Shown: piece by piece, positions 1-7,898 of the stretch | How positions within the stretch are numbered: position 1 is the stretch's first letter | Layout: each line of letters begins with the position of its first letter | NCBI GenBank assembly: GCA_035293565.1 | Contig: DATGMP010000112.1 | Coordinates: forward strand, 1-64,000 | From: DATGMP01 sp035293565 | GTDB taxonomy: Bacteria > Pseudomonadota > Alphaproteobacteria > BOG-932 > Roseiterribacteraceae | DNA: 64,000 bases | Reading direction: 5' to 3' | Program-made: the position numbers and the translations under genes | Notes under the pieces: generated by a model | Databases searched by the model: none | Seen by the model: only the letters and a program-made list of their open reading frames with translations | Told to the model about the DNA's origin: nothing

Positions 1-1584
1 GACCCGTTCGGCGCCGCGCATAGCTCGACTTCGATCTCGGCCGGGCTTGGCATGGCCGTCGCGCGCGACCTCAAGGGCGAGCGCCGCAATGTCATCTCGG
101 TGATTGGCGACGGCGCGATGAGCGCCGGCATGGCCTATGAAGCGATGAACAACGCCGGCGCGATGAACAGCCGGCTGATCGTCATCCTGAACGACAATGA
201 CATGTCGATCGCGCCGCCGGTCGGCGCCTTGAGCGCCCATCTTTCGCGGCTGATCTCCTCGCGCTCCTATCGGGGCTTGCGTCACCTCGCCAAGGAGGTG
301 ACCGACCATTTGCCCTCCGCCATCCAGCAGGCGGCGCGCAAGGCGGAGCACATGGCGCGTGAGATCGTGGCCGGCGGCACGCTCTTCGAGGAGCTGGGCT
401 TCTACTATATCGGCCCGATCGACGGGCATAATCTCGATCACCTCCTGCCGATTCTCGAGAATGTCCGCGATAGCGACGAGAACCGGCCGGTTCTGATCCA
501 CGCGATCACCGAGAAGGGCCACGGCTATGCCCCGGCCGAGGCGGCGGCGGACAAGCTTCACGCGGTCTCGAAGTTCGACGTCGTGACCGGCGCGCAGGCC
601 AAGAGCAAGCCGGGCGCGCCGACCTATACCAAAGTCTTCGCTCAAGCTTTGATGAAGGAGGCGGAGGCGGATTCGCGAATCGTCGCCATCACCGCGGCCA
701 TGCCGTCCGGCACCGGCCTCGACATGTTCGCCAAGGCTTTCCCCGACCGCTGCTTCGATGTCGGTATCGCCGAGCAGCATGCGGTCACCTTCGCGGCCGG
801 TCTGGCCGCCGAAGGAATGAAGCCCTTTGCGACGATCTATTCGACGTTCCTGCAGCGCGGCTATGACCAGGTCGTGCATGATGTGGCGATCCAGTCGCTG
901 CCGGTTCGTTTCGCACTCGATCGCGCCGGCCTGGTCGGCGCGGACGGCGCCACTCATGCCGGCTCGTTCGATCTCGCTTATCTCGGCTGCCTGCCGGGAT
1001 TCGTGATCATGGCCGCGGCCGACGAAGCCGAGCTCATGCACATGATCGCGACCGCCGCCCAGATCGACGATAGCCCGTCGGCCGTGCGCTACCCTCGCGG
1101 CGAGGGCGTGGGTGTGATGTTGCCGGAGCGCGGCACGCCGCTGGAGATCGGCAAGGGCCGCATCATCCAAGAAGGCACCAAGATCGCGCTGATCAGCCTC
1201 GGCACTCGGCTACAGGAATGCACGAAGGCTGCCGAGCAGTTGGCCGCGCGCGGCTTGTCCACGACGGTTGTCGATGCGCGCTTCGCCAAGCCGATCGACA
1301 GAACGCTGTTCCGCCGGCTGGCGCGCGAACATGAAGTCGTGCTTACGGTCGAGGAAGGCTCCACCGGCGGCTTCGGCGCCATGGTGCTGCACGATTTCGC
1401 AGGCGCCGGCCTGCTCGATCGCGGCCTCAAGATCCGCACGCTCGTGCTGCCCGACCGCTTCATCGATCACGATTCGCCGGCCAAGCAATATGATCAGGCC
1501 GGCCTCAATGCCGAGCAGATCGCCGCCGCCGCGCAGGACGCGCTCGGCATCACCCGACCCGGCATTGTGGCGCTCGGCGGGTAG
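1..1584 (+). CDS. dxs: 1-deoxy-D-xylulose-5-phosphate synthase, 3' part
   Basis: Thiamine-diphosphate enzyme that condenses pyruvate and glyceraldehyde 3-phosphate to DXP, the first step of the MEP isoprenoid pathway. The reading frame is open from base 1 (it begins DPFGAAHSSTSIS, an internal Dxs motif), so the gene starts upstream of the window and the N-terminal part of the ThDP domain is missing. Visible are the ThDP/Mg motif GDGAMSAGMAYEAMN, the transketolase-like pyrimidine-binding domain with DRAGLVGADGATHAG, and the C-terminal transketolase domain. 527 codons remain of a usual 620-640. The next gene is on the other strand and a palindromic repeat pair follows the stop, so this is the end of its transcription unit. 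Confidence 0.97.
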   Translation, partial: DPFGAAHSSTSISAGLGMAVARDLKGERRNVISVIGDGAMSAGMAYEAMNNAGAMNSRLIVILNDNDMSIAPPVGALSAHLSRLISSRSYRGLRHLAKEVTDHLPSAIQQAARKAEHMAREIVAGGTLFEELGFYYIGPIDGHNLDHLLPILENVRDSDENRPVLIHAITEKGHGYAPAEAAADKLHAVSKFDVVTGAQAKSKPGAPTYTKVFAQALMKEAEADSRIVAITAAMPSGTGLDMFAKAFPDRCFDVGIAEQHAVTFAAGLAAEGMKPFATIYSTFLQRGYDQVVHDVAIQSLPVRFALDRAGLVGADGATHAGSFDLAYLGCLPGFVIMAAADEAELMHMIATAAQIDDSPSAVRYPRGEGVGVMLPERGTPLEIGKGRIIQEGTKIALISLGTRLQECTKAAEQLAARGLSTTVVDARFAKPIDRTLFRRLAREHEVVLTVEEGSTGGFGAMVLHDFAGAGLLDRGLKIRTLVLPDRFIDHDSPAKQYDQAGLNAEQIAAAAQDALGITRPGIVALGG

Positions 1585-1612
1585 AGTGCGATGGAATCAC
1601 TTTTTGTGGTCA

Positions 1613-1694
1613 ATGGCCGGGCTTGACCCGGCCATCCACGTCATACATCGGGAAGTCGGAACCACGTGGATGCCCGGGTCAAGCCCGGGCATGA
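1613..1694. repeat. REP/BIME-like inverted repeat pair
   Basis: Two copies of a GC-rich palindromic unit lie head to head. The first, at 1613-1641, contains ATGGCCGGGCTTGACCCGG. The second, at 1663-1694, is nearly its reverse complement and contains GTGGATGCCCGGGTCAAGC. Each unit can form its own hairpin and the two can pair with each other. Units of this form (GGGCTTGACCCGGGCAT) are familiar intergenic repeats of alphaproteobacterial genomes. It lies between the convergent ends of dxs and the phosphatase gene, a typical site for such elements. Confidence 0.85.
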
Positions 1695-1754
1695 CGAAGG
1701 AAATGGCCGTGGTTGAAATCCTCACGCTACGCCCGACAGGCCAATAAGGGCGCC

Positions 1755-2219
1755 CTATCGCCGGATCAGAGCGACAAATGAGCGCCAAGTGTCGTCCATC
1801 TTGAAGTTCGGGTCGGCTCCCCAAACACGCGCCACGAGCGCGTCGGCCTGGCCTCGGCTCCATCCCAGATATTTCATGGCATAAGACGAATAGAAGGCCG
1901 TCACGCGCATGTTCGCGGCACAATGCACGAAGATTCTTTTGCCCTCCAACTCGTGCATCACGTTACAAAACGCCGTAAAGTCCTGCGGTTGCGGAGCGGT
2001 CCATATAACCGGGATGTAGCGATACTCCATGCCGAGGTCGCGGATCAGCGCATCCTCGCCTTTCAGCGCGTTGCCCTGTTCGCTCGGCAGCAGATTGACG
2101 ACGGCCTCGTAGCCGGCGTCACGGACCGCCCCGAATTGTTCGGCGGTCGGTTGCCCGGCAGTACCGACGTAGTCGTCGATCCGAATAAAGTTCTTGATAT
2201 CGGCAATGGATGCGCTCAT
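1755..2219 (-). CDS. DUF442 / BLH-type protein tyrosine phosphatase-like protein
   Basis: 154-residue cytoplasmic protein resembling the small phosphatase domain found alone or fused to beta-lactamase-like hydrolases (BLH, DUF442). The opening IADIKNFIRIDDYVGTAGQP and the block VVNLLPSEQGNA fit this family. The P-loop reads VHCAANMRV at residues 98-106, with Cys100 and Arg105, giving CX4R rather than the CX5R of classical tyrosine phosphatases. The ATG at 2219 is chosen because it is preceded by a GAGAGGA ribosome site; a longer frame from 2306 has no such site and an Arg/Ser-rich leader. The substrate is unknown. In other bacteria members sit near sulfide or stress genes, but nothing here supports that role. 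Confidence 0.75.
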   Translation of the reverse strand: MSASIADIKNFIRIDDYVGTAGQPTAEQFGAVRDAGYEAVVNLLPSEQGNALKGEDALIRDLGMEYRYIPVIWTAPQPQDFTAFCNVMHELEGKRIFVHCAANMRVTAFYSSYAMKYLGWSRGQADALVARVWGADPNFKMDDTWRSFVALIRR

Positions 2220-2348
2220 GGGCGTCCTCTCGTTCCGAGATGAACCGAATATCGGATGCCCAGGCGAGCGGCTTCTGACGTTCCGCGCTTCCCGGTGGTG
2301 ATCCACCTTAGCCTCGCCAGTTACGCGGAATGCGCGATCATCTCAGCA

Positions 2349-2375
2349 CCGGGGCGGTGCGGCAACCCGCCCCGG
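2349..2375 (-). terminator. hairpin downstream of mlaC-like gene
   Basis: Nine-base-pair perfect GC stem CCGGGGCGG / CCGCCCCGG with a 9-nt loop, 12 bases beyond the mlaC-like stop on that strand. No clear U-tract follows, so it may be an RNA-stabilising stem rather than an intrinsic terminator. Confidence 0.4.
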
Positions 2376-2386
2376 CTGCATTGCAG

Positions 2387-3061
2387 CTATGAGTGGCCGC
2401 CGCCGCTCGCGGGTGGTTGCGCCACCTCGACATTTTGACTCTTCAGCGCGTCGATCAGCGACTGTATGCCGTTACCGCCGCGTTGGATCACGGCTGCGAA
2501 TTGGTTGCGGTCCGTCACGGCCATGCTGATGCCCTGGATCACCACGTCGACGATCTTGGGTCCGCCCTGCTCCTGCCGCACGCGCCACTGGACGGAAACG
2601 GGCGGCCCGCCATTCGGCCTCACGATCTGGCTGTTGACGACCGTGTCGCCGCCATCGCCTTCCTTCTGCTCGCCCTGAACCTTGAACTGCTCGCCGGAAT
2701 AGTCTTGGAACCGCTTGGCGTAGGCGTTGACGACCTGGCCCTCATAGAGATTGATGAATTCCTGCTGTTGCTGCGGCGTGGCTGAATTCCAATAAGACCG
2801 GCCGACCGTGAAGCGGCCGATGGTCGGCACGTCGAAAGATTCATTGAGAAGCTGGCGAAAGCGCGCCCGTTCTTCTTGCTCTGGAATTTCTTTGCCGGTC
2901 AGCTGGGCCATCGCGCGGTTGCCCAGATTCTGCACGAACTGCGCCGGATCGCTTGATTCCGCGGCTGAAGCTGATTGGACCAAGGCGGCTCTCGCGAACA
3001 AAGGCACGGCCGCAAGGCCGAGAAGCAGGACCGAAACGAAGCGTTTTTGGGAGATCGTCAT
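2387..3061 (-). CDS. mlaC: MlaC/Ttg2D-family phospholipid-binding periplasmic protein
   Basis: 224 residues with an N-terminal signal peptide (hydrophobic core VLLLGLAAVPLFARAALV, likely cleaved near SASAAE). The mature part fits the MlaC/Tgt2 family: FVQNLGNRAMAQL, then FRQLLNESFDVPTIGRFTVG and the run EFINLYEGQVVNAYAKRF, followed by mixed beta structure and IVDVVIQGISM. MlaC shuttles phospholipid between the outer-membrane MlaA complex and the inner-membrane MlaFEDB transporter to keep outer-membrane asymmetry. No mlaA, D, E or F lies beside it; it is monocistronic and divergent from uvrD. The C-terminus is Gly/Pro/Ser rich and disordered. The assignment to this family is firm; the role as the main Mla shuttle is inference. 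Confidence 0.85.
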   Translation of the reverse strand: MTISQKRFVSVLLLGLAAVPLFARAALVQSASAAESSDPAQFVQNLGNRAMAQLTGKEIPEQEERARFRQLLNESFDVPTIGRFTVGRSYWNSATPQQQQEFINLYEGQVVNAYAKRFQDYSGEQFKVQGEQKEGDGGDTVVNSQIVRPNGGPPVSVQWRVRQEQGGPKIVDVVIQGISMAVTDRNQFAAVIQRGGNGIQSLIDALKSQNVEVAQPPASGGGHS

Positions 3062-3310
3062 TTGTAAGCCTCGAGAAAGGGCGGAGCGTGCCGCCGATCG
3101 TCATCGAAATGATCGGGCACGAACGGGTTTCAAGTCGGGGTGTCGCCGACCGCTCGGGAATCGGAACCGTACGATCGAATATCCCACACTTCGAAGGTTT
3201 GGAACCAGCCAACGGCGCCCGCCTGGCTAAGAACGCCTGAAAAGTCCGGTTCCAGCGCCGTCAGGTGAAGAGACGTGGCTCCCGCCGCGCCCCGTGAGGT
3301 AGCATGGGCC

Positions 3311-5584
3311 ATGATCAGCATGTCCGATTCACAGGGCCTGGCGCCTCGGGCGAGCCATGAGCCTCGTTATCTCCAAGGCCTCAATCCGGCGCAGCGCGAA
3401 GCCGTCGAGACCTTGGACGGTCCGGTCCTCTTGCTCGCGGGCGCCGGGACCGGCAAGACCCGCGCTCTGACCACCCGCCTCGTTCACTTGATCGCGACCA
3501 GACGGGCGGGCCCCGCCCAGATTCTGGCGGTCACCTTCACCAACAAGGCGGCCCGCGAGATGCGCGAGCGTGTTGCCGCGATGCTCGGTCAGGAGGTCGA
3601 AGGCTGGTCGCTCGGCACGTTTCATTCGCTGGCGGCGCGGCTGCTGCGGCGCCACGCCGAGGAGGTCGGCCTCAAATCGAACTTCACGATCCTCGACACG
3701 GACGACCAGATCAGGCTCGTCAAGCAATTGCTCCAGGCCGAGAATGTCGACGACAAAAGGTGGCCGGCCAGGATCGTGCTCGGCGTCATCGAGCGTTGGA
3801 AGGACCGCGCGCTCGCGCCCGACCGCCTCAAGGCAGAAGATGGCGGCGATGTCGCCGGCGGCCGGATCGTTCAGATCTACGCGGCTTATCAGGAGCGTCT
3901 GCAGACCCTGAACGCTACCGATTTCGGCGACCTGACTCTCCACAACATCACGATCTTCCAGAACCGGCCGGATATCCTCGGCGATTATCATCGCCGTTTC
4001 CGTTACCTGCTGGTCGACGAATATCAGGATACCAACGTCGCCCAGTATCTCTGGCTTCGGCTCCTGGCGCAGGCCCAACACAATATTTGCTGCGTCGGTG
4101 ACGACGACCAGTCGATCTATGGCTGGCGGGGTGCCGAAGTGGGCAACATCCTGCGCTTCGAGACCGACTTCCCCGGCGCCAAGGTGATCCGGCTGGAGCA
4201 GAATTACCGCTCGACCGCGCATATCCTGGCGGCGGCATCCGGCGTCATCGCCCATAACCGCGGCCGGCTCGGCAAAACGCTCTGGACCGAGGCCGAAGGC
4301 GGCGAGAAGGTGCGCGTTTCCGCCGCCCATGACGGCGAGGACGAGGCGCGGCTCGTGGCTGACGAGATCGAGGCGCTGCAGCGCAAGAGCATCGCGCTCC
4401 GCCAGATCGCGGTGCTGGTTCGCGCCAGCTTTCAGACCCGTGAGTTCGAAGAGCGGCTGATGACATTGGGGCTGCCCTACCGCGTTGTGGGCGGTCCGCG
4501 TTTTTACGAGCGCCTCGAAATCCGCGACGCGCTCGCCTATTTCCGGGTCGTCTTCCAGCCCGACGACGACCTCGCCTTCGAGCGGATCATCAATACGCCC
4601 AAGCGAGGGATCGGCGACGCGACGATACAAACGCTGACGCAGGCGGCGCGCGGGCTCAGCGTGCCGCTGACGGAAGCGGCTTGGCGGCTCTCCGAGACCG
4701 ACGAGCTCAAGCCCCGCATGCGCACGATCATCCGCGGCCTGATGCAGGATATCGCACGCTGGCGCGACCAGCTCGATCGCGTGCCGCACACCGATCTCGC
4801 ACGCGCGATCCTCGACGAGTCCGGCTATACGGCCATGTGGCAGGTCGACAAATCGCCCGAGGCGCCGGGCCGGTTGGAGAATCTCAAGGAGCTGATCGCC
4901 GCCATGGCCGAATTCGAGACCATGGGCGGCTTCCTCGAGCATGTCAGTCTGGTCATGGAAGCGCAGGAAACCTCGGAGGGCGATATGGTCACCTTGATGA
5001 CGCTCCATAGCGCCAAGGGGCTCGAATTCGACCATGTGTTCCTCCCGGGCTGGGAAGAGGGCCTCTTCCCCAACCAGCGGGCGCTTGACGAGAACGGCGT
5101 CGCCGGGCTGGAGGAAGAAAGGCGGCTCGCCTATGTCGGGCTGACGCGCGCGCGGCAGCGCGCCTTCATCAGTTTCGCGCATAGCCGCAGGGTTTACGGT
5201 AGCTGGGCTGCTTCGCTGCCTTCGCGCTTCGTCGATGAGCTACCGCCGGATCACATCGAGGTTATGAGCGACCCGGCGGGCTTCGCCGATACAGGCAGCC
5301 GCGGATTCTCCGACTGGGCGCGCGGTGCCGGCTATCGGCTGCCGCGGGCCGGCGCGCAGCCGCCCATGCGCTCAGCGCGCACCCTCGAAGGCCATGCGTT
5401 CGAGGTCGCGCCGCGGCCGCGCCCATCAGTAACTTTTCGCGAACGGGATCGCGTCTTTCATCAGAAATTCGGCTACGGCACGGTAACCGCGATCGATGGC
5501 GACAAGCTGGAAATCGCGTTCGATCAAGCCGGACTGAAGAAAGTGATGGATAGCTTCGTCGTGCGAGCGGAACAGGCCGGCTGA
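3311..5584 (+). CDS. uvrD: ATP-dependent DNA helicase UvrD/PcrA (SF1)
   Basis: Superfamily 1A 3'-5' helicase of about 757 residues used in nucleotide-excision and mismatch repair and in clearing RecA or stalled polymerase. Seen in order: Q motif LNPAQREAV, Walker A GAGTGKT (residues 44-50), TFTNKAAREM, Walker B DEYQDTN, motif III GDDDQSIYGWRGA, motif IV LEQNYRS, TLMTLHSAKGLEFDHVF, and motif VI RLAYVGLTRAR. The C-terminal FGYGTVTAIDGDKLEIAF is the PcrA/UvrD Tudor-like RNA-polymerase-binding segment. Frame stays open to 3275, but the ATG at 3311, with GAGGT 10 bases before it, gives the usual N-terminus; ATG 3320 is possible. It is divergent from the mlaC-like gene. Confidence 0.95.
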   Translation: MISMSDSQGLAPRASHEPRYLQGLNPAQREAVETLDGPVLLLAGAGTGKTRALTTRLVHLIATRRAGPAQILAVTFTNKAAREMRERVAAMLGQEVEGWSLGTFHSLAARLLRRHAEEVGLKSNFTILDTDDQIRLVKQLLQAENVDDKRWPARIVLGVIERWKDRALAPDRLKAEDGGDVAGGRIVQIYAAYQERLQTLNATDFGDLTLHNITIFQNRPDILGDYHRRFRYLLVDEYQDTNVAQYLWLRLLAQAQHNICCVGDDDQSIYGWRGAEVGNILRFETDFPGAKVIRLEQNYRSTAHILAAASGVIAHNRGRLGKTLWTEAEGGEKVRVSAAHDGEDEARLVADEIEALQRKSIALRQIAVLVRASFQTREFEERLMTLGLPYRVVGGPRFYERLEIRDALAYFRVVFQPDDDLAFERIINTPKRGIGDATIQTLTQAARGLSVPLTEAAWRLSETDELKPRMRTIIRGLMQDIARWRDQLDRVPHTDLARAILDESGYTAMWQVDKSPEAPGRLENLKELIAAMAEFETMGGFLEHVSLVMEAQETSEGDMVTLMTLHSAKGLEFDHVFLPGWEEGLFPNQRALDENGVAGLEEERRLAYVGLTRARQRAFISFAHSRRVYGSWAASLPSRFVDELPPDHIEVMSDPAGFADTGSRGFSDWARGAGYRLPRAGAQPPMRSARTLEGHAFEVAPRPRPSVTFRERDRVFHQKFGYGTVTAIDGDKLEIAFDQAGLKKVMDSFVVRAEQAG

Positions 5585-5672
5585 GATCGGCCAACCTCCG
5601 CTCCCGGGGAACCAAGCCCGGTTTCCAGCGATTGCTCAGTTCAAAGAGGCTATCAAAAGGGCGGACCTGGGG

Positions 5673-6053
5673 TTGACCAGACATATGGACGAAGGCTCGT
5701 CGCGCACGGCCCCCAATATCCTCGTCGTCGAAGACGAGATTCTCGTCGCGCTCATGATCTCTGAGATGCTCGACGATCTGGGCTGCACCGTCGCCGGCTC
5801 GGCAGGCAATCTGCACGATGCGCTAGCGCTCGCCCAATCGAGCGATCTCGACGGAGCGATACTCGACCTGAATCTGGGCGGCGAACCGGTTTATCCGGTT
5901 GCGGAGGCGCTTGCCGCCAAGGGCGTCCCGTTCGTGTTCCTCACGGGCTATGGTGCCGGAGGCGTCGAACCGCGCTTTGCCGACGTGCCGACGATCGCGA
6001 AGCCGTTCCATCCATCCGCCCTCGAAGATGCTGTCGTGCATTTCCGCCGTTAG
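5673..6053 (+). CDS. stand-alone response regulator receiver protein
   Basis: 126-residue single-domain receiver. The acidic pocket is VVEDE near residue 20, the phosphoacceptor is Asp65 in AILDLNLGG, the switch Thr is in FVFLTGYG and the conserved Lys is in TIAKPFHP. There is no output domain, so it probably acts by protein contact or as a phosphate sink. A TTG start at 5673 is favoured because AAGGGCGGA lies 8 bases upstream; the ATG at 5685 would be 20 bases from that site. It follows uvrD by 88 bp and precedes a small membrane protein. No histidine kinase is adjacent, so its partner cannot be named. Confidence 0.85.
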   Translation: MTRHMDEGSSRTAPNILVVEDEILVALMISEMLDDLGCTVAGSAGNLHDALALAQSSDLDGAILDLNLGGEPVYPVAEALAAKGVPFVFLTGYGAGGVEPRFADVPTIAKPFHPSALEDAVVHFRR

Positions 6054-6125
6054 GCGGCGTCGGCCGCACCTATTTGGAATTGGCCTTGGCCGATCCCAAA
6101 TGAATGATGATCCAGGAGGATTCCG

Positions 6126-6458
6126 TTGGATCCGGCACTGAAAAATCTTCGCGAGTGGGTCGCCCTCCTCTTCGTGCTGTTCCTCGTGTTGGACCTCGCC
6201 GGGTTGCAGTATGGGCTGCATCTGGCCCAATCCTCTCCCCTCGAGCCCGAGCCGGCGCTCGGCGCAGTTTGGGCGCTGGTCCAAGGCCAGCGCGGCTCAT
6301 TCTTCAATATCTACGTCACCGAAGCGCAGCGCGCGGCGTATTTTGGCCTGTTGGGCGCTGCCGGGCTTTCGCTGCTGGCCACCCTGACGCTCATCGTCGT
6401 CCACGGAATCAGGCAGGTTAAACCCGAGCGGGCGCGTGGCCGGCGCAATCGTCGCTAG
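6126..6458 (+). CDS. small two-helix membrane protein
   Basis: 110 residues, function unknown. There are two hydrophobic segments: one at about residues 11-31 (VALLFVLFLVLDLAGLQYGL) and one at about 73-92 (YFGLLGAAGLSLLATLTLIV). Between them is a roughly 40-residue loop, and the tail after them is very basic (RARGRRNRR). The start is a TTG fixed by a strong AGGAGGA at 6114-6120, 5 bases upstream. It lies 72 bp after the receiver gene and may share its transcript. Its stop overlaps the stop of the convergent sugar-dehydrogenase gene (6455-6458). Confidence 0.65.
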   Translation: MDPALKNLREWVALLFVLFLVLDLAGLQYGLHLAQSSPLEPEPALGAVWALVQGQRGSFFNIYVTEAQRAAYFGLLGAAGLSLLATLTLIVVHGIRQVKPERARGRRNRR

Positions 6459-7804
6459 CTCTTGCCGGTATAGGTCACCCGCCAGATCGTCCCGCCGGCA
6501 TCCTCGCCGACCAGCAGCGCCCCGTCATGGGCGACGGCGATTCCGACCGGTCGTCCCCATACGCCTGAATCGGACACGACGAACCCGGTCAGGAAATCCT
6601 GATAGGCGCCCGTCGGCTTGCCGTTCGCATCGAGCAGTGCGCAAACGACCTTGTAACCGGTTCGAGTGCCGCGGTTCCACGACCCGTGGAGCGATATGAA
6701 TGGCGCACCGCGAAAAGGCGCGGGAAACTGGATTCCGGTATAGAAGGCGATCTGTAGCGGCGCGGAATGGGGCTGGATCAGCACATCAGGAACGATGACC
6801 TTGTCCGCGAGATCCGGCCGCTCGCCCTTGTGCCGCGGATCCTCGTGCGCGCCGATATAGTACCAGGGCCAACCATAGAACCCGCCCTCGCGCACGCGCG
6901 TCGCATAGTCCGGCGGAAGATTATCGCCCAGCGCGTCGCGCTCGTTCGTCACGCACCAGACATCACCTGTATTCGGCTGGACCGAAAGCCCTGCGCAGTT
7001 ACGGATTCCCTGAGCGAAAGGATGGAGGCCGGTCTTTCCGTCCGGGTCGGTCCAGAGGACCGCAGCGCGGCCTTCTTCCTTGCCCCATGAAGCGCCGAGA
7101 CCGTGCGCCGACTCGATCATCTTGATCTCCTCGGGCGACTTTCGTTCCATTCCGTCGGCGACATTGGTCTCGGAACCCACCGAAACGTACAGGCGCTTGC
7201 CGTCGGGTGAAAAGGCGATGTCGCGCGTCGAGTGCCCGCCGGTCGGAATCTCCTTGATGATGGTCTCGGCCGGTCCGCGGGCCTTGGTGTCGCCGCTGTG
7301 GTATGGAAAGCGGACTATCGAATCGGTGTTCGCGACATAGACGAATTGCGGATCGGCCCCGCTGGGGTAAAACGCTATTCCGAACGGTGCATCCAGGTCC
7401 GAAGCAAAATTCTCCTCGAGCGCCGGCTTGGCGGCCCCATTGGCTGCGCGCAACACGCGAATCCGTCCCGCTCGCGTTTCCGCGACGAAGATGTCGCCGT
7501 TCGGCGCGATCCGAATGGCGCGCGGGTGATCCAAGCCCTGTGCAAACAGCTCGACCTTGAAACCCACGGGGGCATTGGGGATCGCCCCATCCGGACGCGA
7601 GACGATCGACGGGAAATTGGCCGCGACCTTCGAGGCGAAGGGCGGCGGCAAATCCTTGACGGTGATCAGCCGCTGCACGCCCGGTCGGTCGACGTGCCAA
7701 TCCCCATACGCCTGGTCTCCCGCGAGAAACGACTCGTCGCGCGCGGCGACCGCGTCGGCAAGACAGATCGAAATTGCCAGTCCGGCGAACACCAACTTCC
7801 GCAC
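6455..7804 (-). CDS. PQQ-dependent sugar/sorbosone dehydrogenase family protein
   Basis: 449-residue periplasmic six-bladed beta-propeller of the soluble glucose/sorbosone dehydrogenase family. A signal peptide (KLVFAGLAISICLADAVAAR) starts it. Propeller motifs include GLDHPRAIRIAPNGDIFVAE, APFGIAFYPSG, HSTRDIAFSPDGKRLYVSVG, FAQGIRNCAGLSVQP and the final GALLVGEDAGGTIWRVTY. The family usually oxidises sugars or sugar alcohols with PQQ in the periplasm; many members have unknown substrates. The GTG at 7804 is chosen because GGGAGGGG precedes it; the open frame further upstream has no signal peptide. No pqq biosynthesis genes are in the window. Confidence 0.85.
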   Translation of the reverse strand: MRKLVFAGLAISICLADAVAARDESFLAGDQAYGDWHVDRPGVQRLITVKDLPPPFASKVAANFPSIVSRPDGAIPNAPVGFKVELFAQGLDHPRAIRIAPNGDIFVAETRAGRIRVLRAANGAAKPALEENFASDLDAPFGIAFYPSGADPQFVYVANTDSIVRFPYHSGDTKARGPAETIIKEIPTGGHSTRDIAFSPDGKRLYVSVGSETNVADGMERKSPEEIKMIESAHGLGASWGKEEGRAAVLWTDPDGKTGLHPFAQGIRNCAGLSVQPNTGDVWCVTNERDALGDNLPPDYATRVREGGFYGWPWYYIGAHEDPRHKGERPDLADKVIVPDVLIQPHSAPLQIAFYTGIQFPAPFRGAPFISLHGSWNRGTRTGYKVVCALLDANGKPTGAYQDFLTGFVVSDSGVWGRPVGIAVAHDGALLVGEDAGGTIWRVTYTGKS

Positions 7805-7898
7805 GATCCCCTCCCCTCGACGTTCCCGCAAGCTAGCGGCCTTTGCGGGACTTGACGAGGTGAGAAGGACGAAGGGCGAAAGCGCGCCGCCGTCGGGG

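Noticed and set aside
3329..5182. 617-codon open frame antisense to uvrD
   Set aside because: It mirrors a clear helicase with every SF1 motif; long antisense frames arise from high-GC codon bias, and its translation matches no family.
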